From Curvibacter cyanobacteriorum (lineage in GTDB: Bacteria; Pseudomonadota; Gammaproteobacteria; Burkholderiales; Burkholderiaceae_C): 64,000 nucleotides of DNA. The first letter of the stretch is position 1. Every line of letters begins with the position of its first letter. The stretch spans positions 310,001 through 374,000 of the forward strand of contig NZ_JAQSIP010000002.1 of the NCBI RefSeq assembly GCF_028649475.1, in the 5' to 3' direction. Made by a program: the position numbers and the translations under genes. A model generated the notes under the pieces. The model was not told where the DNA came from. It did not search any database and saw only the letters and a program-made list of their open reading frames with translations. Positions 34,855 through 44,783 of the stretch are shown here, piece after piece.

Positions 34855-35349
34855 TCAGTGCAGCAGACCAGGGTGGGCATTGGCCAGTCGCTCGAGTTCG
34901 GCGCACACATCGGCCATGCGGCCCGAGATCACCAGGCGGCCCGCATGGCGGCTGGACTGGCGTTGCTCGCGGATGCGCAGCACGCGCAGCGGTCGGGCCT
35001 GGGCGCCCTCGCGGGCCGACAGGGACAAGGCCGGGCTGGCCAGGTGGCCGTGGGCACCGCTGACCAGCGAGCCGGCGGGGGGCTGAGGGGCGCTGGACGT
35101 TGGCGTGTTGGGGGCCTCCCAGGCGGCGACCCGGGGCGAGTCAGCGGGCGGTTCGACCCGCAGGCCATTGACCGGTCGTTGGGCCTCGGCCGCCAAAGGG
35201 CCGGTGGCAGGGGGCTGGAAGACCGCGCGGTCCGCCTGAGGACGCGGGGGCTGGCCGGGGGCGCTGTTCAAGTGCGTGGGCCGCCATTGGTCCCACAGCA
35301 GGCCCAGCGGGGCGAGCAGGCGCGACGCGGCAGAAAATGCCTTTCCCAT
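34855..35349 (-). CDS. Conserved hypothetical protein next to lexA
   Basis: A 164-residue protein. The N-terminal two thirds are Pro/Ala-rich and probably disordered; the last 45 residues are a compact domain (RLVISGRMADVCAELERLA) that looks conserved in composition. It lies 123 bases downstream of lexA in the same direction. No function is recognised; the location suggests a possible SOS-linked or replication-linked role, unproven. Confidence 0.55.
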   Translation of the reverse strand: MGKAFSAASRLLAPLGLLWDQWRPTHLNSAPGQPPRPQADRAVFQPPATGPLAAEAQRPVNGLRVEPPADSPRVAAWEAPNTPTSSAPQPPAGSLVSGAHGHLASPALSLSAREGAQARPLRVLRIREQRQSSRHAGRLVISGRMADVCAELERLANAHPGLLH

Positions 35350-35472
35350 GTGAAACTCCAGTTCGATTCAGGGGTTGAACACAGGCAGGATTCAAGGTGT
35401 CGCCACAGACCAGGGTTGTTTGGCAAATCCGGATTTGCCTCAAACGCCCGCCACCTGGTCAGGGCTGCTGAA

Positions 35473-36159
35473 TCACATCAGCATCGAGTTCCGGATCAGG
35501 CCGACCGCGAGGCCTTCGATTTCGAAGGGTTCGTCGGGCTGGACAATGATGGGCGCGAAATCGGGGTTTTCGGCCAGCAGTTCAATGTGATCGGCGGTGC
35601 GGTGCAAGCGCTTGACCGTCACTTCTTCGCCCAGTCGGGCCACGATGATCTGGCCGTTCTTGGCTTCGCGGGTGGACTGCACCGCCAGCAGGTCGCCGTC
35701 CATGATGCCGACGTCGCGCATCGACATGCCCCGCACCTTGAGCAGGTAGTCGGGCTTTTGCTGGAACAGGCTGTTTTCGACGTAATAGGTCTGGTCCACG
35801 TGTTCCTGCGCGAGAATGGGCGAGCCTGCGGCCACCCGGCCGATCAGGGGCAGCGCCAGCTGGCTCAGGCTGGGCAGGGGCAGCGAGAACTGCGGGTCCC
35901 GCGACTGGTTGAGCTGGCGCAGGCTGTTGCCGCGCAGGCGGATGCCGCGCGAGGTGCCACTGACCAGTTCGATCACGCCTTTGCGGGCCAGGGCTTGCAG
36001 GTGCTCTTCAGCGGCGTTGGCCGACTTGAAGCCGAGTTCCGAGGCGATCTCGGCCCGGGTGGGTGGGGCGCCCGTGCGGGCGATGGCGTTCTGGATCAGT
36101 TCCAGAATTTGTTGCTGTCTTGCGGTGAGCTTCACTGTGAGCTGGGGCATGTCCATCAT
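35473..36159 (-). CDS. lexA: LexA repressor of the SOS response
   Basis: A 228-residue repressor-protease. The N-terminal winged helix spans residues 7-75 ([10 protein letters not shown], then [14 protein letters not shown]). Autocleavage occurs at A111-G112 (RVAAGSP). The catalytic Ser is S146 in GMSM and the catalytic Lys is K183, 37 residues later as in E. coli. An AGGAGG site precedes a cluster of in-frame ATGs; 36159 is used, with 36156 or 36150 possible. A LexA box lies 35 bases upstream of the start, so it is self-regulated. Confidence 0.97.
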   Translation of the reverse strand: MMDMPQLTVKLTARQQQILELIQNAIARTGAPPTRAEIASELGFKSANAAEEHLQALARKGVIELVSGTSRGIRLRGNSLRQLNQSRDPQFSLPLPSLSQLALPLIGRVAAGSPILAQEHVDQTYYVENSLFQQKPDYLLKVRGMSMRDVGIMDGDLLAVQSTREAKNGQIIVARLGEEVTVKRLHRTADHIELLAENPDFAPIIVQPDEPFEIEGLAVGLIRNSMLM

Positions 36160-36193
36160 CGCGCCTCCTGAGGGCTGTTTGAATATCCAGTAA

Positions 36194-36209
36194 CTGTATT
36201 TTTGACCAG
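36194..36209. promoter_or_regulatory. LexA (SOS) box shared by lexA and asparaginase gene
   Basis: CTGTATTTTTGACCAG matches the proteobacterial CTGT-N8-ACAG consensus with a single change (CCAG for ACAG). It lies between divergent lexA and the asparaginase gene, only 11 bases before the latter's ATG, so LexA bound here should affect both. Confidence 0.8.
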
Positions 36210-36220
36210 TTTTTTACGAA

Positions 36221-37195
36221 ATGCAAGTCACCTCTCCAAAAGCCGATCGCCTGCTTGTGTTGGGCACCGGGGGCACCATCGCGGGCGAAGCCGGCAGCCA
36301 GCATGACAACGTCGGTTACCGGGCCGCTCAGCGCAGCGTCAGCGACCTGCTTGGCAGCTTGCCTGTGCCCGAGGGCCTGACGGTGCAGGCCGAGCAGGTG
36401 GCCCAGCTCGACAGCAAGGACATGGACCACGCGACCTGGCAGCAGTTGCTGGCCCGGGTCCACGCGGCGCAAGCCGATGAGCGTGTGCGCGGCATCGTCA
36501 TCACCCACGGCACCGACACGCTCGAAGAGACCGCGTTCTTTTTGCACACCTTGCTCGGTGACAGCAAGCCGGTCGTGCTGACTTGCTCGATGCGCCCCGC
36601 CACGGCCCTGCTGTCCGACGGCCCGCAGAACCTGGTCGACGCGCTGGCCGTGGCGGCCGACCCATCGGCCCGCGGCGTGGTGGTGGTGTGTGCGGGGCAG
36701 ATCCATGACCCGGTGGGCGTGCAGAAGGTGCACACCTACCGACCCGATGCGTTCGCCTCGGGCGATGAGGGGCCCCTGGGCCAGGTGCTCGAAGGCCGGC
36801 CTGTGTGGCACCGGCGCACGGCACGGCCCCACCAGGCAGCCGCCCCCGAGGCGCTGGCCGCCGCCCTGGCGCAGCCGGTGCAGGACTGGCCCTGGGTGGC
36901 GGTGCTGAGCAGCCATGCAGGTGCCACCGAGCGCGCCATCGATGCCTGGGTGGCCCAGGGGCTGTCGGGCCTGGTGATCGCGGGCACGGGCAACGGCACG
37001 GTGCACGAGGCCCTTGAGGCGGCGCTGCAACGCGCTGCCGAGGCGGGGGTGTTGGTGTGGCGCAGCACCCGCTGTGTGGGCGGACCCGTGCTCGAAGGCG
37101 GGGCCTCGCCGTGGCCCATCGCTGAGGGCCTCAATGCCGTCAAAGCCCGGGTGGCCTTGCTGCTGACCTTGCTGGCACGCCGCACCACGGCGTGA
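36221..37195 (+). CDS. Asparaginase / glutaminase family amidohydrolase
   Basis: A 324-residue enzyme hydrolysing L-asparagine to aspartate and ammonia. Both active-site Thr signatures are present: LGTGGTIAG with T19, and THGTDTLEET with T98 and D99. S65 and the SMRP element complete the active site. There is no signal peptide, so it is cytoplasmic. No ribosome site precedes the ATG, and the gene starts almost on top of the LexA box; translation may start from a very short leader. Type I or II cannot be decided by eye. Confidence 0.9.
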   Translation: MQVTSPKADRLLVLGTGGTIAGEAGSQHDNVGYRAAQRSVSDLLGSLPVPEGLTVQAEQVAQLDSKDMDHATWQQLLARVHAAQADERVRGIVITHGTDTLEETAFFLHTLLGDSKPVVLTCSMRPATALLSDGPQNLVDALAVAADPSARGVVVVCAGQIHDPVGVQKVHTYRPDAFASGDEGPLGQVLEGRPVWHRRTARPHQAAAPEALAAALAQPVQDWPWVAVLSSHAGATERAIDAWVAQGLSGLVIAGTGNGTVHEALEAALQRAAEAGVLVWRSTRCVGGPVLEGGASPWPIAEGLNAVKARVALLLTLLARRTTA

Positions 37196-37221
37196 GCCTG
37201 TGGGGCTGAACGCCTGAAGTA

Positions 37222-37245
37222 CGCCCCGCGGCGCCAAGCGGGGCG
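37222..37245 (+). terminator. GC-rich hairpin after the asparaginase gene
   Basis: CGCCCCGC (37222-37229) pairs with GCGGGGCG (37238-37245), followed by TT only. It is a weak intrinsic terminator for the plus-strand gene. Confidence 0.5.
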
Positions 37246-37256
37246 TTCAGAGGCCC

Positions 37257-37293
37257 CAAAAAAAGCCCGTCGAGGCCAGGCCTGACGGGCTTT
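37257..37293 (-). terminator. Intrinsic terminator of ilvD
   Basis: On the minus strand, AAAGCCCGTC pairs with GACGGGCTTT (37284-37293 and 37262-37271) and is followed by a run of T residues toward 37258. This is a textbook rho-independent terminator located 76 bases after the ilvD stop. Confidence 0.85.
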
Positions 37294-37368
37294 GATTTGA
37301 CCAGGGCCGCCCGACCATTGGGCGGGGCGGATCTGGCCGGGCCGCGCGCTTGTGGCGCGGTCAGGGAG

Positions 37369-39063
37369 TCAGAAGTTGTCCAGCACGGCGCCCTTGCTGG
37401 CGCTGGCGGCGTTGAAGGCGAACTTGGCTTGCACGCCACGGGTGTAGCGCGGTGCGGGGGCGGTCCAGCCTTCGCGGCGCTTGGCCAATTCGGCTTCCGG
37501 CACGTTCAGCTCCAAGACCAGCTTGTGCGCGTCAATGGTGATGCTGTCGCCTTCGTTCACGAAGGCGATGGTGCCGCCCGCGGCCGCTTCAGGCGCCACG
37601 TGGCCCACCACCATGCCCCAGGTGCCGCCCGAGAAGCGGCCGTCGGTGATCAGGCCGACGCTCTCGCCCAGGCCGGCACCGATCAGGGCGCCCGTGGGGG
37701 CCAGCATTTCGGGCATGCCCGGGCCGCCCTTGGGGCCCAGGTAGCGCAGCACCATCACGTCGCCGGCCTGGATCTTGCCGTCCAGGATGGCCTTGAGTGC
37801 CGATTGCTCGTCGTCAAAGACGCGGGCCGGGCCGGTGATGACGGGGTTCTTCAGGCCGGTGATCTTGGCCACGGCGCCTTCGGGGCTCAGGTTGCCCTTC
37901 AGGATGGCCAAGTGACCCTGTTCGTACATCGGGTTGTTGATGGGGCGGATCACGTCCTGGTCAGCGCGCGGCTCGTTGGGCACGTCGGCCAGCACTTCGG
38001 CGATGGTTTTGCCGCTGATGGTCAGGCAGTCGCCATGCAGCAGGCCGGCGTTCAGCAGGACCTTCATGACTTGCGGGATGCCGCCGGCCTGGTGCAGGTC
38101 CACGGCCAGGTACTTGCCGCTGGGCTTCAGGTCGCACAGCACCGGGGTCTTCTGGCGCACGCGCTCGAAGTCGTCGATGGTCCACTCGACGCCCGCGGCG
38201 TGGGCGATGGCCAGGAAGTGCAGCACGGCGTTGGTCGAGCCCCCGGTGGCCATGATCACGGCCACGGCGTTCTCGATCGACTTGCGGGTCACGATGTCGC
38301 GCGGGCGGATGTCCTTCTTGATGGCTTCGATCAGCACCTTGGCCGATTCCTTGGCCGAGTTCATCTTCTCGTCGTGCGGGTTGGCCATGGTCGAGGAGTA
38401 GGGCAGGGAGATGCCCAGGGCCTCGAAGGCCGAGCTCATGGTGTTGGCGGTGTACATGCCGCCGCAGGAACCGGTGCCGGGAATCGCGCGCTTTTCGATC
38501 TCCTTGAGGTCGAAGTCGCTGAGCTTGCCGGCGGCGTTTTCACCGACGGCTTCGAACACGCTCACGATGTTCAGGTCCTTGCCCTGGTAACGGCCCGGCA
38601 GGATGGTGCCGCCATACACGTAGATGGCTGGCACATTGGCGCGCAGCATGCCCATCAGGCCGCCGGGCATGTTCTTGTCGCAACCGCCAACCACCAGCAC
38701 GCCGTCCATCCACTGGCCTTGCACGCAGGTTTCGATGCAGTCCGAGATCACTTCGCGGCTGACCAGGCTGTACTTCATGCCTTCGGTGCCCATGGCCATG
38801 CCGTCGCTGATGGTCGGGGTGCCAAAGACCTGGGCATTGCCGCCCGCTTCTTCGATGCCCGCGATGGCCGCGTCGGCCAGCTTCTGCAGGCCCGAGTTGC
38901 AGGGCGTGATGGTGCTGTGGCCATTGGCCACGCCGACCATCGGCTTCTTGAAGTCGCCTTCCTCGTAGCCCATGGCGTAGTACATGGAGCGGTTCGGGGC
39001 GCGCGACTTGCCTTCGGTGATGTTGGCCGAGCGGCGGTTGATCTGGATCGGTTTGGTTTCCAT
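37369..39063 (-). CDS. ilvD: Dihydroxy-acid dehydratase
   Basis: A 564-residue Fe-S dehydratase converting dihydroxy-acids to 2-keto acids in valine and isoleucine synthesis. Cluster and metal motifs are present: GCDKNMPG near residue 125 and [15 protein letters not shown] near residue 195. The [14 protein letters not shown] block of the C-terminal domain is intact. Length is that of the family. It is divergent from a LysR-type regulator, which is a natural candidate controller, and ends at a strong terminator. Confidence 0.96.
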   Translation of the reverse strand: METKPIQINRRSANITEGKSRAPNRSMYYAMGYEEGDFKKPMVGVANGHSTITPCNSGLQKLADAAIAGIEEAGGNAQVFGTPTISDGMAMGTEGMKYSLVSREVISDCIETCVQGQWMDGVLVVGGCDKNMPGGLMGMLRANVPAIYVYGGTILPGRYQGKDLNIVSVFEAVGENAAGKLSDFDLKEIEKRAIPGTGSCGGMYTANTMSSAFEALGISLPYSSTMANPHDEKMNSAKESAKVLIEAIKKDIRPRDIVTRKSIENAVAVIMATGGSTNAVLHFLAIAHAAGVEWTIDDFERVRQKTPVLCDLKPSGKYLAVDLHQAGGIPQVMKVLLNAGLLHGDCLTISGKTIAEVLADVPNEPRADQDVIRPINNPMYEQGHLAILKGNLSPEGAVAKITGLKNPVITGPARVFDDEQSALKAILDGKIQAGDVMVLRYLGPKGGPGMPEMLAPTGALIGAGLGESVGLITDGRFSGGTWGMVVGHVAPEAAAGGTIAFVNEGDSITIDAHKLVLELNVPEAELAKRREGWTAPAPRYTRGVQAKFAFNAASASKGAVLDNF

Positions 39064-39181
39064 GGGGGCGTCTCTTTCGGCTGTGCCGGCCTCGGATGCG
39101 TGGGCCGGCGTGGGCTGAAGTATGCCTTGGGTGATTGATTCTTTCTAATCCTGTTTTTCGATCAATTAATATGCTGTGCAT

Positions 39182-40135
39182 ATGAAAGAAGCCCCCATCG
39201 AGCTGCGGGTTTGGCGCCAGTTTGCGGTGCTGGCCGAAGAACTGCACTTTGGCCGTGCTGCCCAGCGCCTGCACATGACCCAACCCCCGTTGACCCAGGC
39301 CATTGCCCAGCTGGAGGCCACATTGCAGGTGCGCCTGTTCGACCGCACGCGGCGCAGCGTCAAGCTCACGGACGCGGGCCAGGCCATCCTCGCGGACGTG
39401 CAGGGCCTGCTGGCGCGGGCGCAGCAGCTGCCCTGGCGGGCCCGCGCCGCGGCCCAGGGCCAGACCGGCTTGCTGCGCCTGGGCTTTGTGTCGACCATCG
39501 GTTTTGATGTGTTGCCTGCCTGGGTGCAGGCGTTTCGAACCCAGTACCCGCAGGTGCAGCTTGAACTGATCGAGGCCACGGGCGACGTGCAGTTGCAGGC
39601 TTTCGAGCGCGGCGAGCTGGACGCGGGCTTCATGTTGCATTCGCCAGGCTTTGCGCCGCCGGGCTTTGCCTGTCGCCGCGTCAGTGCCGAGCCCCTGGTA
39701 CTGGCACTGCCGGCCCAGCACCCCCTGGTGAGTGAGGCGGCCAGCCTGTCGGACAGCCGGTTCCTGGCGCGCGCACTGGATGAACCCCTGGTGATCTTTC
39801 CGCGCCGCATCGTGCCGTCCTTGCACGATGCGGTCTTTGGTCTCTACCACGCCCAGGGGCGCAGCCCGCAAGTGGTGCAGGAGGCGATCCAGATGCAGAC
39901 CATCATCAACCTGGTGTCGGCCGGGCTGGGCGTGGCCTGGGTGCCGCGCAGCGTGACGCAGTTCCGGCGTGAGGGCGTGGTCTACCACGCGCTGGCCGAG
40001 CGTCGGCGTCCGCTGGTGCCGGCCTGCGAGACCAGTCTGCTGTGGCCCAGCGCGGTCCCCTCGCCCGTGGTGGCCTGCTTTGCCGCCTGCGCGCCGCCGG
40101 GGCGCTTGGTGGCCTCGGCGGGCGCTGCGGGCTGA
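39182..40135 (+). CDS. LysR-type transcriptional regulator
   Basis: A 317-residue protein from the ATG at 39182; a GTG at 39176 would add two residues. The N-terminal helix-turn-helix is clear ([29 protein letters not shown]). The effector domain follows ([15 protein letters not shown], then [12 protein letters not shown]). It reads away from ilvD across 118 bases containing an A/T-rich stretch (39146-39176) where it probably binds. The ligand is unknown; control of ilvD is inferred from the divergent layout. Confidence 0.88.
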   Translation: MKEAPIELRVWRQFAVLAEELHFGRAAQRLHMTQPPLTQAIAQLEATLQVRLFDRTRRSVKLTDAGQAILADVQGLLARAQQLPWRARAAAQGQTGLLRLGFVSTIGFDVLPAWVQAFRTQYPQVQLELIEATGDVQLQAFERGELDAGFMLHSPGFAPPGFACRRVSAEPLVLALPAQHPLVSEAASLSDSRFLARALDEPLVIFPRRIVPSLHDAVFGLYHAQGRSPQVVQEAIQMQTIINLVSAGLGVAWVPRSVTQFRREGVVYHALAERRRPLVPACETSLLWPSAVPSPVVACFAACAPPGRLVASAGAAG

Positions 40136-40159
40136 AGCCTGCTGCCACTGTCGCGCTGT

Positions 40160-40215
40160 GCCGCTGTGCCGCTATGCCGCTATGCCGCTATGCCGCTATG
40201 CCGCTATGCCGCTGT
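40160..40215. repeat. 8-base tandem repeat (VNTR) before lgt
   Basis: Seven head-to-tail octamers: GCCGCTGT, five exact GCCGCTAT, then GCCGCTGT again. The array ends 84 bases before the lgt start. Because the unit is not a multiple of three and lies outside the genes, copy number could change without harming coding. Confidence 0.9.
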
Positions 40216-40299
40216 GGGGAGTACTGGGCAGACAGGCCGCGGGGGGCGCAGGCATGGCCTGTCACAGCGGGGTCGCGTTCTGCGGGCACAATCTCGCGC

Positions 40300-41121
40300 A
40301 TGCTGACCTACCCGCAAATTGACCCCGTGGCCTTGCAGCTGGGGCCCCTGTCCGTGCATTGGTACGGGCTGACTTACCTGGCCGCCTTTGGCCTGTTCAT
40401 GTTGCTGGGCCTGCGCCGCCTGCAACACCCGCCCTATGTCGGCATGACCGGCGACCGCGCCTGGAGCCGCCGCGACATCGAGGACATTTTGTTCTACGGC
40501 GTGCTGGGGGTGGTGCTCGGGGGGCGCCTGGGTTACTGCCTGTTTTACAAGCCGCTGCACTACCTCAGCCACCCGCTGGAGATCTTGCAGATCTGGACCG
40601 GGGGCATGAGCTTTCATGGTGGCCTGCTGGGGGTCACCGTGGCCCTGATCTGGTACGCCCGCTCGCGCCACCGGCCTTGGCTGGAAGTGACCGACCTGGT
40701 CGCGCCCTGCGTGCCGACCGGGCTCGCGGCGGGCCGCGTGGGCAACTTCATCAACGGCGAACTGTGGGGCCGTTTCAGCCCGCCCGACCTGCCCTGGGGC
40801 ATGGTGTTCCCGCAAAGCGGTTCGCTGCTGCCGCGTCACCCCTCGCAGGTCTACCAGTTCTTGCTGGAGGGGCTGCTGCTGTTTGTGCTGCTGTGGCTGT
40901 ACGCGCGTCAACCGCGCCGCCTGGGGGAGGTGTCGGGGGCTTTCCTGATCGGCTATGGCCTGCTGCGTTTCACGGCCGAGTACTTCCGTGAGCCCGATGC
41001 CTTCCTGGGCTTGCTGTCGCTGGGCATGAGCATGGGGCAGTGGCTGTGCGTGCCGATGGTGCTGGCCGGGGCGGTGATCTGGGGCTGGGCCCAGCGCGGG
41101 GCCGCCGCTGTGCAGCGCTGA
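40300..41121 (+). CDS. lgt: Prolipoprotein diacylglyceryl transferase
   Basis: A 273-residue inner-membrane enzyme that moves diacylglycerol from phosphatidylglycerol to the Cys of prolipoproteins. The signature [14 protein letters not shown] is at about residues 145-158, and GGMSFHGGL carries the conserved His. Seven membrane segments can be traced, starting with [17 protein letters not shown]. The start at 40300 gives the usual N-terminus ([14 protein letters not shown]); longer upstream frames run through the octamer repeat and are unlikely. Confidence 0.95.
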   Translation: MLTYPQIDPVALQLGPLSVHWYGLTYLAAFGLFMLLGLRRLQHPPYVGMTGDRAWSRRDIEDILFYGVLGVVLGGRLGYCLFYKPLHYLSHPLEILQIWTGGMSFHGGLLGVTVALIWYARSRHRPWLEVTDLVAPCVPTGLAAGRVGNFINGELWGRFSPPDLPWGMVFPQSGSLLPRHPSQVYQFLLEGLLLFVLLWLYARQPRRLGEVSGAFLIGYGLLRFTAEYFREPDAFLGLLSLGMSMGQWLCVPMVLAGAVIWGWAQRGAAAVQR

Positions 41122-41340
41122 GTCCATACCTGGTCGCCGGGGCGGTTGAGGCCGCACCCGGCATGCACGCGGGCTGAACGCCCCATCTGTCCCATCTGGC
41201 TTAAGAGGCGGATCAACACCGCGGTGCTTCGGCGCGCCTGCGCTGGGCTTGCGCCCCAGGCCGGCCGGCCTGAGCTTGAGGGCGGGGGGCTGAGGGTAAA
41301 TACCGGTGGGGATGTCCTTGCCAGTGCCGCGCAAATCGCC

Positions 41341-41358
41341 ATAATTATCCGTAATTAT
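41341..41358. promoter_or_regulatory. Perfect palindrome upstream of the malonate operon
   Basis: ATAATTA-TCCG-TAATTAT is an exact inverted repeat, followed by a further AATTA half-copy. It stands out in G/C-rich DNA 139 bases before the GntR gene and is a likely operator/promoter for that regulator. The remainder of the lgt-to-GntR gap (41122-41496) contains no supportable gene. Confidence 0.6.
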
Positions 41359-41496
41359 GAAAAATTACCGTGTCGCAGCCCCCCAACTCGCAGGCCCCCT
41401 CGGGCCAGCTGAGTCTTGCCCCCCGTGTGGGACCGGGCCGGTATGCGGCGGGGACCGGGTGACGATTCTGGCCACGCGCGTGGCCGAGGGGCGCCC

Positions 41497-42165
41497 ATGA
41501 GGGCCATGTCGCAGTCGCTGCACAGCGAGGTGGCCGACCGCCTGCGCGAGCACATCTTTGCGGGTGAGTTGCCGCCAGGCACCTTCCTTGATGAAGTCGC
41601 GCTGTGTGAGCGCCTGCAGATCTCGCGCACCCCACTGCGCGAGGCGCTCAAGGTGCTGACGGCCGAGGGCCTGCTGCGGCACGAGCCGCGCCGCGGTTGC
41701 TTTGTCAACGAGGTCACCGAGCAGGACCTGGACGAGATTTTTCCGGTCATCGCGCTGCTTGAAGGTCGCTGTGCCTATGAGGCGGCCCGCCAGGTCAATG
41801 ACGCCGACCTGCGCGCTTTGGCCGTGCTGCACGAGCGCCTGGAGCAGCACGCCCGGGCACGTCAGATCCCCGAGTACTACGCCGCCAACTACGCCATCCA
41901 CGAGGCCCTGATCCAACTGGCCAACAACCGCTGGCTGGCGCAGGTGATCAGCGACCTGCGCAAGATCCTCAAGCTGGCCCGGCTCCAGTCGCTGCAGGCC
42001 ACCGGCCGCATCGAGCAAAGCCTGTCCGAGCACTTGGCGGTGTTTGCCGCGCTCAAGGCACGCGACCCCGAAGGCGCCGAAGCCGCCATGCGCACCCACC
42101 TTCTGCGTCAGCGCGATGCGCTGCGCGACCTGGCTCGTCAACACAAAAGCAGTCTCCTCGCATGA
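41497..42165 (+). CDS. GntR/FadR-family regulator, likely MatR-type
   Basis: A 222-residue regulator. The winged helix spans about residues 5-75 (VADRLREHIFAGELPPGTFL, ISRTPLREALKVL), followed by an all-helical FCD ligand domain with metal-binding His residues (HEALIQLANNRW, then SEHLAVFAALKARD). GAGGGG lies five bases before the ATG at 41497; 41506 is an alternative. It overlaps malonyl-CoA decarboxylase by four bases, so it is probably the malonate-responsive controller of this operon. Confidence 0.85.
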   Translation: MRAMSQSLHSEVADRLREHIFAGELPPGTFLDEVALCERLQISRTPLREALKVLTAEGLLRHEPRRGCFVNEVTEQDLDEIFPVIALLEGRCAYEAARQVNDADLRALAVLHERLEQHARARQIPEYYAANYAIHEALIQLANNRWLAQVISDLRKILKLARLQSLQATGRIEQSLSEHLAVFAALKARDPEGAEAAMRTHLLRQRDALRDLARQHKSSLLA

Positions 42166-43640
42166 ACACACCGACCTGGATCAGCCGCGGCGTCTCCAAG
42201 CTCATGCCCGCCTCGAAGGCGGCCAAGACCGCCGAACCCTCTGGCGCGGCGGCCGCGCCGGCCAACGCGCCCGCAGCAGCGCGCGGCCGATCGGCCCAGC
42301 GCAGCACCCGCGAGCGCCTCGAGGCCACCTTGCGCCAGGGCGATGAGGCACTGTCGCCCCGCATGCTGCGACGCACCCTCGAGGAGCTGCGCGGCATCAT
42401 CGATTCGCGGGTCAGCGAGGTCGAGGGCGGGCGCCGCGCCATGGCCGTGGCCGCCTGGTACGCCGGGGCCACGCCCGCCCGCCGGCGCGACCTGTGGTTG
42501 CTGATGAGCGAGATGTTTGTCGCCGACCCGGTCAAGGCCAAGGAGGCCCAAGCCCGCTTTGCCGCAGCGGTCGGCACCCCCGACGAAGCCGTGGCCGAGG
42601 TGCACTACCGCCGCGCCACCGTGTCGCCGCGCCGCCGCCTGTTGCAGCGCTTCAGCGTCTACCCGGGCGGCGTGCAGTTTCTGGTCGACATGCGGGCGGA
42701 GATGCAGCCCCAGTTGCGCAGCGACAAGCGCCTGCAAGCCCTGGACGTGGAGATGGAGTACATGTTCTCCACCTGGTTCGATGTGGGCTTTCTGGACCTG
42801 CGCCGCATCAGCTGGGATTCGCCCGCCTCGCTGATCGAGAAGCTGATCCAGTACGAGGCGGTGCACGACATCAAGAGCTGGGCCGATGTGAAGAACCGCC
42901 TCGACAGCGACCGCCGCTGCTACGGCTTCTTCCACCCGCGGCTGCCCGATGTGCCGCTGATTTTTGTGGAAGTAGCCCTGGTCGACGAAATCGCCAGCGA
43001 CATCGTGCCCCTGCTCGATGAGTCGGCCGCCGCGGCCGACCTGCAAAAGGCCACCACCGCGATCTTCTATTCGATCAGCAACACCCAGGTGGGCTTGCGC
43101 GGGGTCAGCTTTGGTGATTCGCTGATCAAGCGCGTGGTCGAGACCCTCAAGGACGAGTTTCCCAAGCTGCGCACCTTTGCCACGCTGTCGCCCATCCCGG
43201 GGCTGCGCGCCTGGCTGGGGCGTCAGGTGGCAGGCCAACTGGAGCGCCTGGACGAGCGCTCGCGGCGCGACCTGGGGCGGGCGGTGGGCTTCGAGCCGCC
43301 CTCGGCCGAGCATGTGCTGGCCGCCTGGGACAAGCCCTTGGCGCTGGACGCCAAGTCGCCGGCGCGCCAGTTCTTGCTGCAATGCGCGGCCCAATACCTG
43401 GGGCGCGAGATGCAGGACGGCAAGCCGCTCGACCCGGTGGCCCGCTTCCATTTGGGCAATGGTGCCCGCGTGGAACGCCTGAACTGGGCCGGTGATCCGT
43501 CGCCCAAGGGGCTCAAGCAATCCTATGGTCTGATGGTCAACTACCTCTACGACCTCAAGCGCCTCGACAAACACCGCGCCTTGTTGGCGCAGGGCCGCAT
43601 CCCGATGGCGGGCGAGGTCGAGAGCCTGCTCAAAAATTGA
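42162..43640 (+). CDS. matA: Malonyl-CoA decarboxylase
   Basis: A 492-residue enzyme producing acetyl-CoA and CO2 from malonyl-CoA. The helical N-terminal domain is followed by the acetyltransferase-like catalytic domain with PLIFVEVALVDEIA, YSISNTQVGLRGVSFG and TFATLSPIPGLR, all typical of this family. A conserved C-terminal stretch has HLGNGARVERLNW. It is translationally coupled to the GntR gene, and the pathway partner, malonyl-CoA synthetase, is three genes downstream. Confidence 0.92.
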   Translation: MNTPTWISRGVSKLMPASKAAKTAEPSGAAAAPANAPAAARGRSAQRSTRERLEATLRQGDEALSPRMLRRTLEELRGIIDSRVSEVEGGRRAMAVAAWYAGATPARRRDLWLLMSEMFVADPVKAKEAQARFAAAVGTPDEAVAEVHYRRATVSPRRRLLQRFSVYPGGVQFLVDMRAEMQPQLRSDKRLQALDVEMEYMFSTWFDVGFLDLRRISWDSPASLIEKLIQYEAVHDIKSWADVKNRLDSDRRCYGFFHPRLPDVPLIFVEVALVDEIASDIVPLLDESAAAADLQKATTAIFYSISNTQVGLRGVSFGDSLIKRVVETLKDEFPKLRTFATLSPIPGLRAWLGRQVAGQLERLDERSRRDLGRAVGFEPPSAEHVLAAWDKPLALDAKSPARQFLLQCAAQYLGREMQDGKPLDPVARFHLGNGARVERLNWAGDPSPKGLKQSYGLMVNYLYDLKRLDKHRALLAQGRIPMAGEVESLLKN

Positions 43641-43756
43641 GCCCCGGTACATTCGGCTTTCAATGGTCCGATGGCATCTGCATCGGTGAGTGCAAGAGCG
43701 CGTTCCAAGCGCCCCTGGGGCACAGGGCCCCGAGACAACAACGACAGGAGACAAGC

Positions 43757-44755
43757 ATGAACAATCCATCCCTCACCCGCCGCCGACTGATCGCCGGTGT
43801 TCCCGCGCTGGGCGCCTTGGCGGCGCTTGGCGGCAGCCTGCCGGCCTGGGCGCAAGGAGCCTGGCCCAGCAAGCCCGTCAACATGGTGGTGCCCTTCCCG
43901 GCGGGTGGCGGCACCGACGCATTCGCGCGGCCTCTGTCAGCCCAGTTTTCCAAGACCACGGGCAAGCAATTGATTGTGGACAACCGCGGCGGCGCCGGGG
44001 GCACGTTGGGGGCCAGCATCGCAGCCAAGACCGCGCCGGACGGCTACAACCTGTTCATGGGTGCGGTGCACCACGCGATCGCACCGTCGATGTACCCCAA
44101 GCTCGATTACGACATCGAGAAAGACTTCGTGCCCCTGATGCTGCTGGCCAATGTGCCGCAGGTGCTGGTGGTCAACCCCAAGAAGGTGCCGGGCGATTAC
44201 AAGGCCTTCCTCGCGGCGGTCAAGGCCGCGCCAGGGCGCTTCAACTTCGGTTCGGCGGGGGGCGGCACCTCGCACCACCTGGCTGGCGAGCTGTTCAAGA
44301 TCCAGACCGGTACTTTCATCACCCACATTCCCTACCGCGGTGCGGGCCCGGCCCTGCAAGACCTGATGGCGGGCAATGTGGACATGATGTTCGACGGTCT
44401 GGGCTCGTCGGCCAACCACATCAAGGGCGGCCGCATCAAGGCGCTGATGGTGTCGGGCAACAAGCGCAACCCGGCTTTCCCCGACGTGCCCTGCGCGGCT
44501 GAGCTGGGCTTGCCGGACTACACCGTCACCACCTGGTACGGCCTGTGGGCCCCCAAGGGCACGCCCGCCGACCTGCAGGCGCAGATCATCGATCAGATGC
44601 GCCAGGCCGGCGCCAGTGACGAAATCAAGACCGCCTGGGCACAGAATGGCGCCGAATTCGGGGGGCCGGTGCAGCAACAGTTTGGCGCCTTCGTGAGCGC
44701 CGAGGTCAAACGCTGGGCCGCGGTGGTCAAGGCCTCGGGCGCCAAGCTCGATTGA
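43757..44755 (+). CDS. Bug-type tripartite tricarboxylate transporter binding protein
   Basis: A 332-residue periplasmic binding protein. Twin Arg (TRRRLIAG) and a hydrophobic stretch ending LPAWAQ form the signal; the mature protein starts near WPSKPVNMVVPFPAGGGTD, the classic Bug-family start. It contains IVDNRGGAGGTLG and GDYKAFLAAVKAAPG, both family hallmarks. In this operon it presumably captures malonate or a related diacid, but no TctA/TctB membrane genes are nearby. An AGGAGA site precedes the ATG. Confidence 0.92.
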   Translation: MNNPSLTRRRLIAGVPALGALAALGGSLPAWAQGAWPSKPVNMVVPFPAGGGTDAFARPLSAQFSKTTGKQLIVDNRGGAGGTLGASIAAKTAPDGYNLFMGAVHHAIAPSMYPKLDYDIEKDFVPLMLLANVPQVLVVNPKKVPGDYKAFLAAVKAAPGRFNFGSAGGGTSHHLAGELFKIQTGTFITHIPYRGAGPALQDLMAGNVDMMFDGLGSSANHIKGGRIKALMVSGNKRNPAFPDVPCAAELGLPDYTVTTWYGLWAPKGTPADLQAQIIDQMRQAGASDEIKTAWAQNGAEFGGPVQQQFGAFVSAEVKRWAAVVKASGAKLD

Positions 44756-44783
44756 CGGACAGAACAGGACACAAGGAAGCAGC

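Noticed and set aside
34445-34906. 153-codon minus-strand frame at the phage junction
   Set aside because: Low-complexity Pro/Arg-rich translation, overlaps the end of the neighbouring gene and crosses the compositional boundary.
37297-39138. 613-codon plus-strand frame antisense to ilvD
   Set aside because: ilvD is unequivocal; the opposite frame is a by-product of its codon use.
40142-40299. Extended N-terminus of lgt reading through the octamer repeats
   Set aside because: The repeat would give a nonsense Met-Pro-Leu-Cys-Arg-Tyr-Ala-Ala tail; the usual Lgt N-terminus starts at 40300.
42138-43769. Long minus-strand frame over malonyl-CoA decarboxylase
   Set aside because: Shadow of a recognised enzyme gene.
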